A stretch of 64,000 bases of DNA, from the NCBI RefSeq assembly GCF_020382885.2, contig NC_058496.1, positions 11,885,501 through 11,949,500 on the forward strand. Reading direction: 5' to 3'. The number at the start of each line of letters is the position of its first letter. Positions within the stretch are counted from its first letter, which is position 1. A program made the position numbers and the translations under genes. This DNA comes from Scatophagus argus (taxonomy: Eukaryota > Chordata > Actinopteri > Scatophagidae). The notes under the pieces were generated by a model that was not told where the DNA came from, searched no databases, and saw nothing but the letters and a program-made list of their open reading frames with translations. Shown here one piece after another: positions 12,736 through 23,699 of the stretch.

Positions 12736-13084
12736 GAGCAAACTGGAAGAGGCAGTTTATGAACATGACAACCACATACACTCCTGAGAAAGGACGAGAG
12801 CAGGCCACTGACAGACATGCTGAGGCAGGTCAAATGTGATGTAGATTTTTCTATTATTTGCATATCTGTTGCCAAATGTTAGGAGTTAACAAGCTGTCAA
12901 TACCATGTTTTGGTCGTGTGTTTATCTACCTCATTTTGTCTTTATCAGTGCTATGTTGGACCTGTTCGTCTACCCCATGGTGTCAGGGATGCCCTGCCCT
13001 CTCCCAGGGTAATACTTGTTGGTAAAAATAGCTCTTGGCCCCTGGTGTTTCTGGTCTTAATTTGAAGCTGATATCAGAGCCAGC

Positions 13085-14701
13085 TTACAGCTGCTCTCAT
13101 CCTCAGCTTGCACCTTGGGGTCAGGCTCATTGGGCTGGCTGAGGCTGCTGTCAGTCAGCAGGAGGTGAGCGTCACTGTCAGGTCTCCCTAACGTTATTGG
13201 CTGCTTCACCTATCAGCCCGTGTCACTGTCAGGAGGCGGGCAGCGCCTCATCACAGTGTCAGAGACCGACTGGCTGCTCACTCCCCGCCTCACCAAACAG
13301 CCTGCGTCAGTGTCAGCATCAGCTGACTTTAGGAGAGGCCTCATTGTCAGAGCCTGCTGTCCACTGTCAGCTGTGCTTTGATTTTCACCTAGCCTTCTCT
13401 GGTGCTCAAGGCCTCACAGGGGCTCCATGGGCCACCTGTGGCATGTGGTGCATGTGTGCAGCTTGCTGCATCTGGCCTAAATCTAAATGATGTTGCCTTT
13501 GAGATACATCAACATCTTGCTCATGCCCCTGGTGTCTAACACCACCTTGATGACTTTGACTTTGTCCATGGTCACTGCCATGGCCATCGTGACTTCCGTG
13601 ATGATGACCGTGGTTGTGATCACGTCCATGGCCAAAGCCACGGGGATGGAAACCATGATTATCCTGTCTGTGGCCATGACCATGGTGATGTCCATGATGG
13701 TGTCTATGTCTGGTGTCTTCCTCTGCAGGCGGGATTCCGTCTGTGTCAGGTTGTGCATCTGCTTTATCTTTGCACTCCTCTGGGGTTTCAATGCTCTGAG
13801 GAAACATTGAGAAATGGACAAAGAGCAAGAAGAGATGAGCTTGACTTTGACATAAATATGTTACAATCATAATACTTGTTTGTTTAAAATAATGTATTTT
13901 CTTTCAGATATATGTGGTCTATACCTCATATGTGCACTCGCCACAGATGCGTCTGCAGTAGGTTTCTCTGATTGCACTCTCCACATGACCTTGTCCAATG
14001 ATGGTGTAAGGAAGTGAAATGTGGTGGGTGAGACGGCCACACCTGATTGTGAAGGGATAGAAAAACAAGGTGAGTGAAAGAAAAAGAAAAATATTTTCCC
14101 CTGAGTTTTCTTACAAAATATGAATGAACTGTCTACTACAAGTAACAAACCTGTCATAAATGAGAAAGTCATCTTTCTCCCCCCCGAGCGCCTGCCAGAC
14201 ATCAGGCTGTTGCACATCCTGTCTGTAGAGAGTGATGTTCTCTGACAGTTTCTGTGCCAGCAGGGGGTGAAGGCGCTGTGCTTGCTCCCCCCTGTGGTTA
14301 ACGACCATGTAGACCACATCCTTCAGACCCTGATTCTCAAGCTTCTGGTGCAGGCCATCCATCCTGCTCAGATGAGGGAAATCAGAGACCACAAGTTTAA
14401 AAATCAGTTGCAAAGCAACTTTTTTACTTGAATGAAAGTGGTCAGTGCACAAAAAAGAAGTCAAGGTGGATATTGCCTATCGTGTGATGACCACGTACCT
14501 GGAAGCCTGCACCAAGCAGAACAAACAGCTGGCCTGTAAAAGGGCCACCACCGTCACACGACCCATTGCGTCCCTCATCGGATCCACCTCCCCGATCTTC
14601 CAGGCTGGCGACAGCTGACAGCGAGGCCCGCCCCCGTCACTCTCTGCACCGCCCCCATGGAGCAGGCAGAGAGTGACGAGCAGACTGAGGCACGCCCACA
14701 T
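13085..14701 (-). CDS. selenop: selenoprotein P, Sec-rich form (16 in-frame TGA codons)
   Basis: Secreted hepatic selenium-transport protein. Coding exons on the minus strand: 14701-14499, 14363-14151, 14042-13925, 13795-13085, total 1245 nt, 414 residues. Residues 1-19 form a signal peptide. A thioredoxin-like domain follows, with CLFC at residues 59-62 where most relatives have UxxC, then the family motif [12 protein letters not shown]. Residues 208-302 are rich in His (many HHGH units). After that the frame passes through TGA at residues 308, 315, 321, 337, 339, 341, 357, 367, 369, 384, 386, 393, 401, 403, 409 and 411 and ends in TAA at 13087-13085. The spacing (SUCUHUR, ETUQUR, GUEQL end) matches the Sec-rich tail of fish selenoprotein P as I remember it. 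A SECIS element sits in the 3' UTR. A standard gene caller would truncate the protein at 13406. Confidence 0.95.
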
Positions 14702-15340
14702 CCCCGTGGCGCCTCCTCACTGCCCCAGTCTTCCGAGCGCAAAGAAGAAGGAGATTATAGTGGGGAGGAGGGAGAAGTTGGGGAAAGAGGGAGGAGATTA
14801 CATTGGATGTTGATCAAACTCAGCATACAAAAGTGATAGGATTGTACAAAAGGTCAGAGAAGTGTTATCATGATTTCATTCTCCCTAGGAATCATCCCAA
14901 ACTGTTGCCTCTTTTTACACAAGTGCTCACTGGAATGGATAAAGTAACGGAGAGTAGACTCCCAAAGACCAGAGTTAACAAAGCAGTTTATTTGAATTGG
15001 TGCTTGCGATGTTTTCAGACGAATACGCATACGAGGGTCATATTGTTAAACACGATGAACAGCATATAGTCGAACATGAAGCGCGTTTAAATGTAAAAGT
15101 GTAACATGTAAATTTTCTGCACCATATTAATTCATAAATGAGAGGCAGAAAGGTTCATTTATGTGGAAAATGGTCTGTGAGCTGCTGTATGCTCTCAAAA
15201 CGGTGCATACAAAATGAAAACATTTGTATTGCGAAATGCACTAATACCATGTGTTTTAGCATTTATCCATTTATTTGTCGTAGCAGTGAAAGGAAACGCC
15301 AATGAATATGTTTTAAAATGTAGTGAATTCTCTCACTTAC

Positions 15341-15480
15341 CGTTTGGTTATAAAGTTATCTTCTCTCTGCTCAGCTCTGCCTTGCTTCAACTCCTTGAAC
15401 AAAAACAAGTCCCTTCCTCCCCTGCTCTCCCCTTTTATACTCTGCCTGTTGTTTTCTGTCTGGATGGAGGACAAAGTTCA
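15341..15480 (-). promoter_or_regulatory. selenop: selenop promoter, TATA box, HNF4-type site and non-coding first exon
   Basis: On the minus strand TATAAAAGGGG lies at 15439-15429, with GGACAAAGTTCA (plus strand, 15469-15480) about 30 bp upstream. The latter is a DR1 half-site pair of HNF4/COUP type. About 60 bp of expected first exon follows the predicted start near 15405 and ends at a good donor, ACG|GTAAGTG, at 15341/15340. The likely acceptor is GGGGCAG|TGAGG, giving a second exon from 14719 with ATG at 14701. HNF4 control fits the known liver expression of SELENOP; the start site is inferred. Confidence 0.75.
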
Positions 15481-18400
15481 GCCCCAGCTGCATGCTGATG
15501 CCTGCACTTTTTCAGGTTAAACAGTGCATGATCCCCTTGTTGACAGGATATAAACATTTTTTAACGGAAAACGTTTCGTAGCAATGAGAATAAGTCATCT
15601 CTTGTAGTATTGTGTTGAAGTATTTCAGCTCTGGAGATAGTGCCTGCATTGCCTTGCAAATTAAAATGTGCTTTTACGCTGTGAGAAGTTTATTACTGAG
15701 GTGTCTTGTGAGACTCTAAGTACATGGAATAACATCGTTCAGTTCTGTTTTTTACTCTCAGTGCAGAGAAGGGAAGTGAAAGAGGACAGAGGGCGGGACT
15801 TTGGTCAGTGTCATGTTTCTGCAAGGTCCACACAAACACAGCTAGACAGGACTCATTCAGCATGCACAAGTGGAATAACTGAAGTATATTATAAAAGAAA
15901 GTGTCATGCAGTTTAATACACACAGAGTAAAAAATTAGGAAAAGTTCAACAGGGCACAGTATAATATTGTATAGTATTGTGAACACATGGTATTATTCCA
16001 GTTCAGGGCTGGTCAAAGAATGTGTAACTAAACAGAAAAAAGAGGGGGATTTAGCTCATTGAGCTGAATATTTAAAATCTGTCAGGTGCTGGAACTAATT
16101 TACAGTTTCAGGCACCTTACCAAATTAGTATATTAAAAAGTATAGAAAAAGCTGTAAATGGTCTCAAAGTCTAATCAGGCAGGTGTGGTTATGTATCTGC
16201 AGATGTGGGCCGTGTTGTTTGGAATGTTGACAGCAATGATAAGAGATCACTAAGGTGGAAGGTCAGTGATGTGGTGGTTGAACAAAAAAAGTGTTCATTT
16301 TCATCCATGGTGATTTTGAGACTTCACTTTGCAGTGTCGTTGGGTTGGGCTTGCCACTGTGTCCACTTCCTGTATATTTCTGCAGTCAGCACTGTAACTT
16401 CTCACAATTTCAATAACTGAGGTTGTACAAAGCAAAGTCCAACGATTAATTTAGTTATCAGGGGTTCTGACAGGAACACTTAAACCGCACACTGAAGCGA
16501 AGTTAACTGACTTGGTGGTAGAATATTCTGTAACAGTTGGTAATGTACTTTGCTGTCAGAATACACAAACAGCATATACAAACCATAAAGGGAGCATCGC
16601 AAGTGACCTCATAATTACAAACTAAGTTAAAATTTGAAATTTCTAAGGACACCTAAATACAAACAGACTAGAACAAAAACCTGTGGAGGCTGTGGTGCAG
16701 CAGAAAACATTCATCAGTGCACTAAGTAAATGTAATTAACAGTGTCTTATAAAACCACCTGATCAGCACAGTTAGATATGACTGTGGTGTGGCGGTCAGC
16801 TGATACAGCACAGCATGATAAGTTACTTTGAGTGTCCTGCCGGGACTTGCTTGTTCTCTCACCGACTGTTACTTATTTACAGTGTAGGCCTGTGGTATGG
16901 TAACACACGCTCTTTATCAGGGCACACTGACCTACATAAAAAAGTGCATGTCAATGAGGTTCAGTAGATATGAAATGATACGATTCATCCACACTAAAAT
17001 GACACAAAAGATATTAGTACAATGTCTTGTAAACCTTTGGTTTACAACCTATGGTTGTAAGGTAACAGATGACCCATTATGTACAGTTTTTTCAAAGCTG
17101 ATAATAAGATAAGATAAGATGACACTTTATTGACCCCTGAAGGGAATTTTGGTCGTTACAGCAGCCAGCAGGACAAGACAGAAAAGGTATAAAAAAAGAT
17201 ATAAAAGAATAAATGAAAAAAAAAATAATAACAAAATAAAGAAAAATAAAGAATACTTGTCCAATGATGTCCGCATCATCAGAGAATTTCTGGATATGAT
17301 CAGCTGGTTGTGTTGTAGTGGAAGTCTGGGTAAACAGAAAGGGAGAGTCGTTCCTATGCAGTATTTTCAATTATTCATTGCATCATAATTTGTACTTTGA
17401 ACCTTTCTTTATTCTACATGTTCAATTTTTAATTTATTTTCAAATGGCTGTATTTTCTATTTGACCATATAAAATTTGCAGTGCTTGTATAATGTATGAC
17501 AATTGAATCAAATGCCTTTACACAAATCCAGGAAAACAAAATAAATAAATAAAAGTAAAAATAAATGAAAAAAATCATGGTGATGGCAGTAGTTACACCC
17601 GTCCGCTTGCTATCTCCTCCCCCAATGCACCCCTTTATCAAGGAGATTACTGATTGGACCTCATCTCTGGCAGATGAAATTTTTTACTGAATTTCAGGTC
17701 ACAGCCTGACAGTCGCTGGTACTCAGACTACGATGCATCACAACACCAGAGGATGCCAAGAGACAGTCAGCTGTGATAGCTGTGTACAACAGAGCCAAAA
17801 GCTTAAATTTCCAGTAGTGCCTTATGGAAGATCTCCAGTCAGTCACCTGCTCTGCTGATCTATGCAGAGGATGCAATTCACAGCATCAGCACCAACAGCG
17901 TGAAGGTTTTTAGATGAAGATAGGCCACCTCTTTCCAGCCTTCTGCTAGACACACTTGTTCTTCCTTTCACTGTTATTTTTTCAGTTTAATCAATTATCA
18001 TATCAACTAGAGATGTATTTTTAACTTGCATCCCACCTTTACTTGCTTACTTTAGTACTTGCCAAGGAAGACAGGACAGGCTATTCAGGAAGTTAATCCA
18101 GAGTCAGAGGATACTGAGAACTTGCTAGTAGACAGCCTGTTAGGTCATAGTCCCACCACTGTGCTCACAGTGCCAACTTGTGTTCTCAGTCCAGTTCATG
18201 CGGCAACAGTGAATGGTGGTTGCTACCAGACATCAGGAAAAACTGAACACAGGGAGTGTTAGGTCATCTAAAAAGAAGGCTGAATTTACCCCTGAGGTGG
18301 ACAGTCAGAAGATAAGTGCCCTTGACTTCACAGCCCTGCTTGTGGCCACAGTGGATCATTTTTTCTATATTTTATAATAATTTTTTTCATTGGCATGGAA

Positions 18401-18720
18401 ATATACATAGCTGAAGTATATTTTGTGATATTGTCTGGTATGGATCCCTTTACATAGGTGTAGAGCTCAATATTTCTTCTCCTACTGCTTACCAATAACA
18501 GTGAAACAACAACAACATAAACATTAGTCTTTTATTTTGATAGGTAAGAGACATTGATTTCTTTTCACTGTTAACTACACTGAAGATAAAGATGTGGTAT
18601 GAACTGAATCTGAATAAACTTCCATTTTTGGGTAACTGTTGGCTTGCTTGACTTCTAGTATTTAGTGTAGATAAAAGTATAGATTAAAAGGACATGCATG
18701 TAAACACTTGTCACGCACCC
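15481..18720. other. intergenic between selenop and znf131
   Basis: The two genes are divergently transcribed, selenop leftward and znf131 rightward. No coding exon was recognised. It contains a GATAA-tailed repeat at about 17103-17200 and AT-rich filler. Confidence 0.55.
17103..17200. repeat. GATAA-tailed interspersed repeat, copy 1
   Basis: Tandem aagat/gataa units, then ctttattgacccctgaaggg and aattttggtcgttacagcag. It is the same family as the copy at 21244-21345. This is a common short teleost repeat whose exact class I cannot name. Boundaries are approximate. Confidence 0.65.
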
Positions 18721-18895
18721 TCGTCACTAAGCAACCGCCAGTGGCGTCCTTGACGTCGCAAGGCTTTCTGGGAATCCGAGGCCTGAGGGTTGAACGACCG
18801 CCCTTTTTGGAGCAACGAGAGTAGAACAGTCGTACATGCGTCGAGGGAAATATTATCGCAAAACAACTTTCTGAAGCAGCGTAACCAAACTTGGG
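18720..18895 (+). promoter_or_regulatory. znf131: znf131 promoter and probable non-coding exon 1
   Basis: A CpG-rich patch in AT-rich surroundings, with no TATA box. It contains gacgtcgcaaggctttctggga; the TTTCTGGGA part resembles a ZNF143-type site. A donor TTGGG|GTATGT lies at 18895/18896, and the next acceptor in frame with the znf131 leader is at 19901-19903. The exact start is unknown. Confidence 0.5.
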
Positions 18896-19020
18896 GTATG
18901 TATATCGATGGTTTTTGACGCGTATTTGGATCTATTGCGGTTAAAATCAGGAAATCTGTCTGGGAAAAGTGTATTTTAATGCGCGGTTTGATGACGTAAT
19001 GTTGATAGTCAAACGCGAAA

Positions 19021-19130
19021 TGGCGAGTGCAGTAAGAGGCCCGTTACCAGCAGCACTCTGGGCTTGTACTGTGCTTATTTCTTTAATGTTCCTATATCGA
19101 AACCATTACATGTGTATACCCAGTCCTGGT
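19021..19130 (+). other. candidate alternative first exon with signal-anchor-like reading frame
   Basis: ATG at 19020-19022 (aaATGGCGAGT) opens MASAVRGPLPAALWACTVLI and continues through a hydrophobic stretch (SLMFLYRN) to CIPSPG, where a consensus donor CCTG|GTAAGT follows at about 19130. It lies inside znf131 intron 1, just after the CpG-rich promoter. I do not recognise the peptide and cannot find its partner exon. It may be an alternative start, a small separate gene or chance. Confidence 0.25.
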
Positions 19131-19921
19131 AAGTTGGACTTTGGTTGCATGTATTATAGAGCATGTTAAATGACTTATTTTGTTCTTCCGTGTGGAGACA
19201 GGATTGTAACAGGATCTTTGCTAACTTCAGTTAGCATCTCTAGCAAAGCTGTTGACGTTAGCCAAATGAGCAACCATGTGTTGGAACATTGGTTGAATTA
19301 TATACTCGTCCCCTCGAGTGGCAAGTCAGGAATATTTTGAGAAACGTGATTTTAGTATTTGTACACTTTGTTTCGGAGTTCTGGCAAGACTTGCGTGTAT
19401 CCAGGTTTGGACAAAATGCGGTTTTGTATGCGATGGCCCCTCATCTTGATTTCCTCGTTCTGTATAATACTGTTGCGCTGTGAAGCCCTTTTCAGATAAT
19501 TCCACATTGTTTCAGCCCATTTCAGTGGTTGATCGGTTGCAGGTCTGCTGGCTGTGCTTTCAAACGTTGTATTCACTGTTCACACAATCTTCTTAGATTT
19601 TTGCTTATGTGTTATGAAAATGACAGTCAACAGTCTGCTTAAAATATTGTGCTAATTTTATTTTCAGTTTTGTTCATCACCACTAAGTGATTTTAGGTGG
19701 AAAAAGATGTGTTGAAAGAGAAATTCAGCTGTGATTTTGCTTTCTTAAGTAAGTTGTTTCTGATGTCAGCCATTCTCAAAATCAGGTTTTTTTGTTTTCA
19801 ACAATGCATCGAAGTACAAGAAATTTGTAACCAGGAGTCCGGTTAACTCAGAGTGGCTCAAACAGTACTGAATTGTATATCGGTCATCCTCTTTTTCATG
19901 CAGAGAGGGATAAGGTCGATA

Positions 19922-22900
19922 ATGGCGGCTGAGGTGGAGGCGGATGGAGGCAATGAGTACCCTGCACATTACAAAGTCATGATGGACAAACTTAATGAAC
20001 AACGACAGCTGGACCAGTTCACAGACATCACCTTGATTGTGGATGGTAAGAAGTATCCTTTATAGGTCATCTGTATGATATCTTGGTGAAATTCCTGAGC
20101 ATTGTTTCTATTTGCATGTCTTTTGTTTCTTGCAGGACACCAGTTCAGAGCCCATAAAGCAGTGTTGGCAGCATGCAGTCAGTTTTTCCATAAGTTCTTC
20201 CAGGATTTTACACAGGAGCCACTGGTTGAGATAGAAGGTATTCTGTGCTTCAGATAACTTTATGGAAAAAAAAAGGTGGTCAGACAGCTCCTCAGTTACA
20301 GGAAAGACTACTTAGTTGTAAGTGATGTGGATGTGGACAATATGGATTTTAAGGTTATTACACAAACTACTTGTCCAGAGAAAGGTAGTTCCTGGGTCGG
20401 TTTGCAGTCATTGTAATGACTTCAGTTGTGTCTACATGAAGTTTTGCAAATCCTGAATATAACCGATCATTTGCCATATATTTTCCTGCCAGATAAGTGG
20501 TTAAAAGAAATTTGATAAAATTTAGTTTAGAACATGTCTTATTGTCTGAACGCATGTATTGCTTGCGTTACTGTTGCTACTTGTAGAATAATCATCATAT
20601 TCCCGATTAATATGTTATAATTGATAAGAACAATGACCAGAGCTATGAAAATGTGACCAACTCATTATTTTAAAAAGTAAAATCTTAATATGGCAATATA
20701 TATTAGAACCATATGTGTTACCAAACATTGTTAGTTTGGTAGTAATCACTGTGCTACATACTACATTTGCAGGAGTGAGTAACACAGCCTTTCGCCATCT
20801 GATGGAGTTCACATACACAGCAACACTAGCTGTAGCTGGAGAAGAGGAGGCCTATGATGTCTGGAAGGCTGCTGAATACCTCCAGATGCAAGAAGCCATC
20901 AAAGCGCTCAACAACAATAAGTAAGACATTTATCTGACCTGTCGCCTATCGCTGCTTGTGTCACTATAAGAATTTCAATCGTGTCATTTACATTGTAGTA
21001 GTGGTGAAGCGTTTTATGAGGTGAATTAGTGTTATTCCTCCTTAGGAAAAATGTTGTTAAACATTCTTAAACATGTCTCCCAAGAAGAACTCGTTTTCTC
21101 TTGTAGGATAAGTGACAACCCCTCACTGACTGCAAAGAGCAAAGGTAAAAAGAGGAAGATTGCTGAGACAACAAATGTGATTACAGAAACCCTCCCTTCA
21201 GTGGAAGGGGAACAGGTCAGTATGGTTAGATTGATTGTGGAATTTAAGATAAGATAAGATAATCCTTTATTAGTCCCATTACTGAGAAATTGCAGTGTTA
21301 TAGCAGCAAACAGGATATAGAGGGTGCAAAGCATGCAAGGATAAATTTAAAATTTTTAAAATTTAAAGTTGTCTCCAGTACAATCCCAATATTAAAAAGA
21401 ATCTACCTATTTTTTTATGGCTTCAGTACAATTAATGCTTGTATTATTTCAAATATGTTTTGAAAAATATCATTACCTCGATTCTTTTGACAACCTGTAC
21501 AGAATTAAAAGAAAACTTACCCTTACTTTGTTCACGCATGTAATTGTCGAGACTGAATGTCTTCAATGCTCTCCAGGTGGAGATTGAGGTGATAGGGGAG
21601 GGGGCCATTGAGGTGGAGGAGACTGGACTAGAGGAGGTGGTTGATGCAGCAAAGAATGCTCAGGCGGGGTCCGATGACTCTGCTTTGGCTCTTCTTGCTG
21701 ACATAACCAGCAAGTATCAGCAAGGGGAATCTCCACTTCAGGTCATCAAGAAGGGAGGAATAGAAGAGGTATGTTTAGTTGTATTGTACAAACCGATTTA
21801 AGTTGTTTTTTGGCTTATTAATGGGTAAATTATGGACATTCAATAAGTATTCTAGATGTGATAGGATTTACTTGTGCTTGCCTGTGGTTCTGCTTGGCAG
21901 GAGGTGGTGTATCAAGAGGAAACGGTGACTGCATCCAAAGTTCTGGAGAACGTCGAGGTTGTAGAGGTCCAGATTTCCCAAGTGGACAACATGTTCCGCT
22001 GTAACAAATGTGACCGTACCTTCAAGTTGTACTACCATCTCAAGCAGCACTTGAAAACACACCTGGGCTCACTGGAAAAACCCCATGTGTGCAATCACTG
22101 CGGTAAAGCCTACACGCGGGAAGGTGCCCTGAAGCAGCACATCAGTACATTTCATTTCGATGCAGAAGAGCTGTCTCGAAACCAGAAACCGCAGAAGAAA
22201 GTGCATGTTTGTGAATACTGTAAAAAGCACTTTGACCACTTCGGCCACTTTAAGGAGCACTTGCGGAAGCACACTGGTGAGAATGATAAGTGGTTGTGTT
22301 TAAATTTCTCAATATGCAAAATACTCAACTCAGTACATTCGTAATTATGTAATGTTGACTTATTGCTTGGCTTTGTATGCCTCTCTGTAGGAGAAAAACC
22401 TTATGAGTGTCCAGATTGCCATGAACGATTTGCTAGGAACAGCACACTGAAGTGCCATATGGCAGCCTGTCAGAATGGGGCTGGAGCCAAGAAAGGACGC
22501 AAGAAACTCTATGAATGCCAGGTACAGTTTGTCCAGAATCTGGTCCATCAAGCATTTCCCTCCCAGTGCAGTGTCTTCAGAAAAAAGAATATCCCAGTAT
22601 TTTTTTTCACAATTCTGTAAATATTTTTATTCACTTAATGCAGAAAGACATCTGGTATATGCCTCCGTTAGTGTGCAGACTTAATCATTAAGTAATGTAC
22701 TAACACTATGTTCTGATGTACTGTCATACAGTCTCTTACTCTGGTGGTTCACTGTGGGAAATGAAGATGCTGCCATGCATGCAGCTGTAAGGACTTCATT
22801 AATGGAAAAATATTCTGCAGCTGATTGTATAATGTAGTCAAATTCCAGTTCTTGAATATTTCAGTTGACTAATTGATTAATCTTATGATCTTCCAAGGGG

Positions 22901-23557
22901 TTGTCTCTCTCACCTAGTGAATCTTATTTTATCAGTTTGCTTCCTGTGTTACTCAGAGGAGAGAATGCTGATGGCCCTCTGTTTTATTCTGTGATGGCGA
23001 CATACTATTTTCTCCTCCACTTCATCCACCAGGTCTGCAGCAGTGTATTCAACAGCTGGGACCAGTTCAAAGACCATCTTGTGAGCCACACAGGAGTCAA
23101 ACCCAACCACTGCACCATGTGTGACATGTGGTTCACACACCCAAAAGACCTTAAGGCCCACCTGAAACTCATCCATTCCACTGATGACAAGTCAACTGAG
23201 GAAGTGGTCATCACTGACTCTGCAGCCGCTGCCGCCCTCGCCATCGCCACACAGAGCATAGAAGGAGCCGAAACTGTCCTGCTTGATGATGGAATCCAGG
23301 TGGAACACGTCACAGTGGAGCCTGTGGATGTGATGGAGATGGAGGAGACCGCGACGGTTGTGGTGGAGGACGGTGGTGTGGCCGAGATGTGCGAGGAGGA
23401 CGTGGAGAGATTAAAGCAAGCTGGGGTGCAGATCCAGGTGGTGCATGTGACCACGACTGAAGTAGACGGGCAGCAAGTAGTGAACTCGCAGGTGGAAGTA
23501 CAGATGGAGGATGAAATTGTGAACGTAACGGAGGCAGAACAAGCAGTGGTCGTATGA
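19922..23557 (+). CDS. znf131: zinc finger protein 131 (BTB/POZ, six C2H2 fingers)
   Basis: Nuclear BTB zinc-finger transcription regulator. Coding exons: 19922-20045, 20136-20237, 20773-20920, 21107-21215, 21577-21768, 21901-22276, 22391-22521, 23033-23557; 1707 nt, 568 residues, phases consistent. The BTB domain covers residues about 20-125 (QFTDITLIVDG, AHKAVLAACS, FTQEPLVEIEG, DVWKAAEYLQM). A basic KGKKRKIAETTNVITE segment resembles a nuclear localisation signal. The conserved DDSALALLADITSKY motif follows. Fingers begin at residue 257: CNKC, CNHC, CEYC (HFGHFKEHLRKH), CPDC (ARNSTLKCH), CSSVFNSWDQF and CTMCDMWF. The last 110 residues are acidic and Val/Glu-rich. The match to human ZNF131 (623 residues) extends over the whole length, with a shorter C-terminus. 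The start is chosen as the first ATG after the acceptor at 19903, in good context. Confidence 0.96.
21244..21345. repeat. GATAA-tailed interspersed repeat, copy 2 (znf131 intron)
   Basis: aagataagataagataatcc, then tttattagtcccattactga and gaaattgcagtgttatagca. It resembles the copy at 17103 and lies in the intron between 21215 and 21577. Confidence 0.7.
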
Positions 23558-23673
23558 GACTGTGAAAAGAACTCCGTCTTAAATGACCTGTGGGACACTC
23601 TGTCAGTCCCGAATGGCTGCATTATCCTGCAGCTAAAAACTTTATTTTCCAAAAAGAGCACTGCATGTGTAAA

Positions 23674-23679
23674 AATAAA
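23674..23679 (+). terminator. znf131: poly(A) signal of znf131
   Basis: AATAAA 117 nt after the znf131 stop, followed by tgtcctgctgtgtgcc, a GU-rich downstream stretch. Confidence 0.75.
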
Positions 23680-23699
23680 GCATGTCATCTCTATGTCCT

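Noticed and set aside
13483-13821. ORFs of 107 and 112 codons (Met/Val/Ile-rich) on both strands
   Set aside because: They are frame shadows of the His-rich exon of selenop; the repeated CAT/GGC codons read as ATG/ATC-type codons in other frames.
23005-23688. 227-codon Ser/Thr-rich minus-strand ORF
   Set aside because: It is antisense to the acidic last exon of znf131, with no family match; Glu/Val codons read backwards give Ser/Thr/His.
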